From NCBI GenBank assembly GCA_017562135.1, contig QEYB01000368.1:1302001-1366000 (forward strand): a stretch of DNA of 64,000 nt, written 5' to 3'. The translations under genes were made by a program, and so were the position numbers. Each line of letters opens with the position of its first letter. Within the stretch, counting starts at the first letter, position 1. Origin of the DNA: Dipylidium caninum. Lineage: Eukaryota > Platyhelminthes > Cestoda > Cyclophyllidea > Dipylidiidae. Under the pieces are notes generated by a model. It made no database searches and had not been told where the DNA came from. It saw only the letters and a list, made by a program, of their open reading frames with translations. Shown in pieces: positions 61,209 through 64,000 of this stretch.

Positions 61209-64000
61209 AGGCGGGAGGTGGGGGATGGGGGTCAGCTCTTATCTTCCTCGCCGGAAGCTAATTTTTGTGTCTGCTCTTGTAGAAGTTGGCGCAAGAGGTA
61301 GCGAGCCACGTAAGGGGCCAGGAGGCTCGGTGTCTGTCCGCCAACCGCTGCGAAACTGCAGCAGTGGAGAAAAATGTCGGCGCAATGCGTACACCGGCAC
61401 TACGAGCGGGACGAGGCGGTGTGCCGCGGGCCTCCTACCCATCGCCTTATCCGCAGCCCTACGAGTTGCAGGCTGACCCCAAAACTGCCTGACGCGTTGT
61501 ACAAAGTGCTGGGCAGAAGAGGACTATTTGGAGCATGGCATTAATCACGAGTCCTTGTACCCTCTCCTGCTTCCTTCTTCGCTTCCCGCCATTCCACTTT
61601 TAAGATTTCCGAAAGACCGCTTATGGAATCCTGTATGAGGTGTTGGCCTAAACGTGACAAGTTGCCTAATGCTTATTTTGCTTTACTGGCATTTGTTATA
61701 AATTTCCATTTGGAGATTCCGAGACCCCAATTGATGTGGCCATGGAGTCCAATCGAGGCTGGTGCGAATCGGTCGCATCAGACGCACTCATTATTGGGGG
61801 GTCTTCGTCGTTTTCACCGAGCAAGTCAGCTGTCATCTCCTCCTCTCAAAATTTATTGCCAGCGTCAAATTTATAGCAATGGTTCAGAGAAAAGCGGAAA
61901 TGTGTCGCGTCGCTTCACCGTAAGAAAAAGTGTGGCAGTTGGGTTGTGCGCTGCTTGCATACAAATTTGTCGTGATGACTTACGTTTATCTTATTCGCGA
62001 GTTGTTATGCCCGGTCCTGCGGACACACTGGAAGGAAGTTCACTCGAGGGGAAGATCAGGGGCACTTTAAGGCAATGGGCGGCTGGTTCCACGCTGCGAA
62101 TCACAACCAGAGCAACGTCAGTGCAAAGACTCCTTCGCCCACAGAAAACTCTGCGCTGCAGTGAAGCGTGGGCACCAAGAGCGGGTCAGTAGATGAAGCC
62201 CGAGTATCAAAATGCGTTCGTCGCCAGCCATGGTATGCATTTAGGCGTTCGACGGCAGCGCTGAGGTGGCGGCGAATACGAGACGGTTTAACTGCTAAGA
62301 CACGCAGATGCATCAATCCCAGCAAGTGATTGCGCCACCATTGTGCCTTTGAGTGGGCAGTCAAGAGGCCTTACCCGCTCACTTACTCATATAATTCATT
62401 TTCTTCGCCAGTATTCGCAGTTGCACAAAGCGTACCTGTGTGAATCTTAAAATTTTGTGCACTTCACCCATGCAAACCCCCCAATGGTTCTTCATAAAAA
62501 GTCTTCTTTAATAGGAGGTGTTTCGGTGTGATTAAGAAGGAAGCTGCATTTCTAAACTGCGATTTTAGTCACTTCTTGTTTTGGGGATTTCCATGATGAA
62601 TGACAGTTGGCTAAATCACCCAACGCATGTTCCACGACTGCTAGCCTGAGTGACTTCTGGAAGTGTAAAAAGTGACGAAAGTGTGTTTCTCGCTAAAAGG
62701 AAATGATGACATCGTCATCGCGTAGGTCTGATAAGGTTCATCGTGCGGGCGACAGGAAACCAAACTGAACAAAGTGCAAGCACATTTGCGGATGCACAAG
62801 TGGGAAAAACCACCACCGACTTTGGCTTGCACGTTGCATCGACGAAATGGCAAAAGTGGGCCGGGCGTTCGTGACAACTTGTCTGCAACAGAGCCTCCGT
62901 TTTGCCAGCCTTAATGGCGAGGGATCGGAGAGACCAAGCGCACATCGCCCTCCACAAATGCCTGCAGCCCGGCATTCACCGCACGAAAAAGGGCGCTGGT
63001 GCCGCTGACCTTGCGCTTCACTCCACTGGACACAGGGAGTTAACGCGTAAGAGGGAGATGCTCCCAGTAGATTGTAGGATGGTCGTAGAATATGGGCGTT
63101 ACATAAATTAAAGCGCGAAAACCACCTCATATTGGGGGGACGCTCGGGTTTGGCAGCTGCGGAGTGCGCCGAAACAGTTTATTTCCCCTATCTCGATCGC
63201 ACTCGCGGTCGCGCAGTGCCGCCGCAGTCCCCGGTGTTCAGTGACCTGAAGTCCGGCGCCTATGGGATGTGATACCAGCATCGGGACTGTCTCAAATAAT
63301 CACTTTGTATTCAGCTTGGGGAAAAGGAGACAGAGGACCAAACAAAGTGTGGATGAACGCATTTTAGGTGCCCTTTTGAACGCGCGTGGGGGCAGTCCCC
63401 TGGTGCTTCTCATTCAAATTACGCTCTCCTTTTTGAATCTGCTTCACATATACTACAGACACTCATATGCCTGCCGATGCCGTCAAAACTGCCATTTTAT
63501 CTTTGTTCATCTTAGCATAACACAACCATGAGCTTGCTCTTCGTTTTATTGCAGACTCTAAAAGAAACACCCCTGCCGAAGTTGTTTTATGTTTCGAGTC
63601 ACGAAAGCAGAACGATTTTGCCTTCTCCAAATTATTCGCACACTTTCCACATACTTAAGATGACTGGGTCGCAAGAAGCCCGATAGAAGAGACCACGGAG
63701 ACCGCCCTGCCACGGAGCGCACCTCTTCTCCTTTCTGCTCTTTAAACGTTACTTACTTCGACTTCCCCAATAATAAATCCTCAATCATAAGTAGTTCCGC
63801 CGTTTATAAGCAGTATCTCCATAATAAATTAGGTAAAGGGAATTGTTAATTTTATATGAAGAAAAGGTAATCAAAGTGAAATAACATCGAAGCGAATAAG
63901 TAGCAGGTTGGCCGAGTTGTCATCCCGGGTGAGTTTACAACGCTCCTTTGGAAGAATTACACGACAGATCATCATTTAATATCTTTGTTGATTTATACTT

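Larger units (their letters stand above)
51961..64000. other. GC-richer repeat-laden stretch, no gene supported
   Basis: About 12 kb with many ORFs of 60-190 codons on both strands, nearly all overlapping one another and rich in Arg, Pro, Ser and Gly, as expected from GC-moderate non-coding DNA. None shows a domain, a signal peptide or exon joins that I can defend. Notable content: microsatellites at 53768 and 56845, a CCCCGT array at 56815, a CGGT array at 55386 and G-runs at 52553, 54617, 56402 and 61200. It could be a large intron or an upstream region of a gene outside the window. Confidence 0.5.

Overview
This is a window of animal nuclear DNA, most likely from a parasitic flatworm and probably a tapeworm (cestode). 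The genes have metazoan exon structure with GT-AG introns. At least 17 introns that I could place by reading frame are only 28-39 nt long, a size class I know as typical of tapeworm genomes. Spacing between genes is several kb, and the families (K2P channel, SLMAP, UBXN1, MEMO1, hnRNP A/B) are animal ones. The species assignment is inference. I found no bacterial, viral or CRISPR features and no recognisable tRNA or rRNA.

Layout, left to right. 1-1104 (-): the 5' part of a nucleolin-like protein with four RNA-recognition motifs, running off the left edge. 4819-13289 (-): a complete three-exon two-pore-domain potassium channel of 843 residues with an unusually long, sequon-rich extracellular loop. 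20542-21195 (+): a small three-exon ZCCHC10-like zinc-knuckle protein. 17414-17988 and 25077-26064: two near-identical arms of an inverted repeat that flank the ZCCHC10 gene. 23949-25337 (-): doubtful ORFs, one weakly CUB-like and one with a poly-leucine leader made from a GAG repeat. 30190-37348 (-): a 13-exon SLMAP orthologue (FHA domain, coiled coil, C-terminal membrane anchor). 39139-40876 (+): a nine-exon UBXN1 orthologue (UBA, C2H2 finger, UBX). 41495-43038 (+): a seven-exon MEMO1-family gene that has lost all three metal-ligand residues. 45377-46319 and 47312-48247 (+): two tandem hnRNP A/B paralogues with identical three-exon architecture. 48248-64000: no gene I can support, GC-richer after about 52 kb and full of simple repeats and G-runs.

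The genes do not form an operon-like functional unit. SLMAP and UBXN1 are divergent, 1.8 kb apart. UBXN1, the MEMO1-like gene and the hnRNP pair run in the same direction. The block at about 29.4-52 kb is AT-rich, and within it the sense strand of each gene is T-rich even in introns. The K2P gene lies in a GC-richer block and has kilobase introns. The main points for a second look are the metal-site-less MEMO1 homologue, a single-base frame break in SLMAP exon 5, a 35-nt GC-AG intron splitting the UBXN1 zinc-finger codons, the heavily glycosylatable K2P cap loop, the tandem hnRNP genes and the recent inverted repeat. Exon boundaries come from reading frame, splice consensus and remembered family alignments, and were not checked against transcripts.
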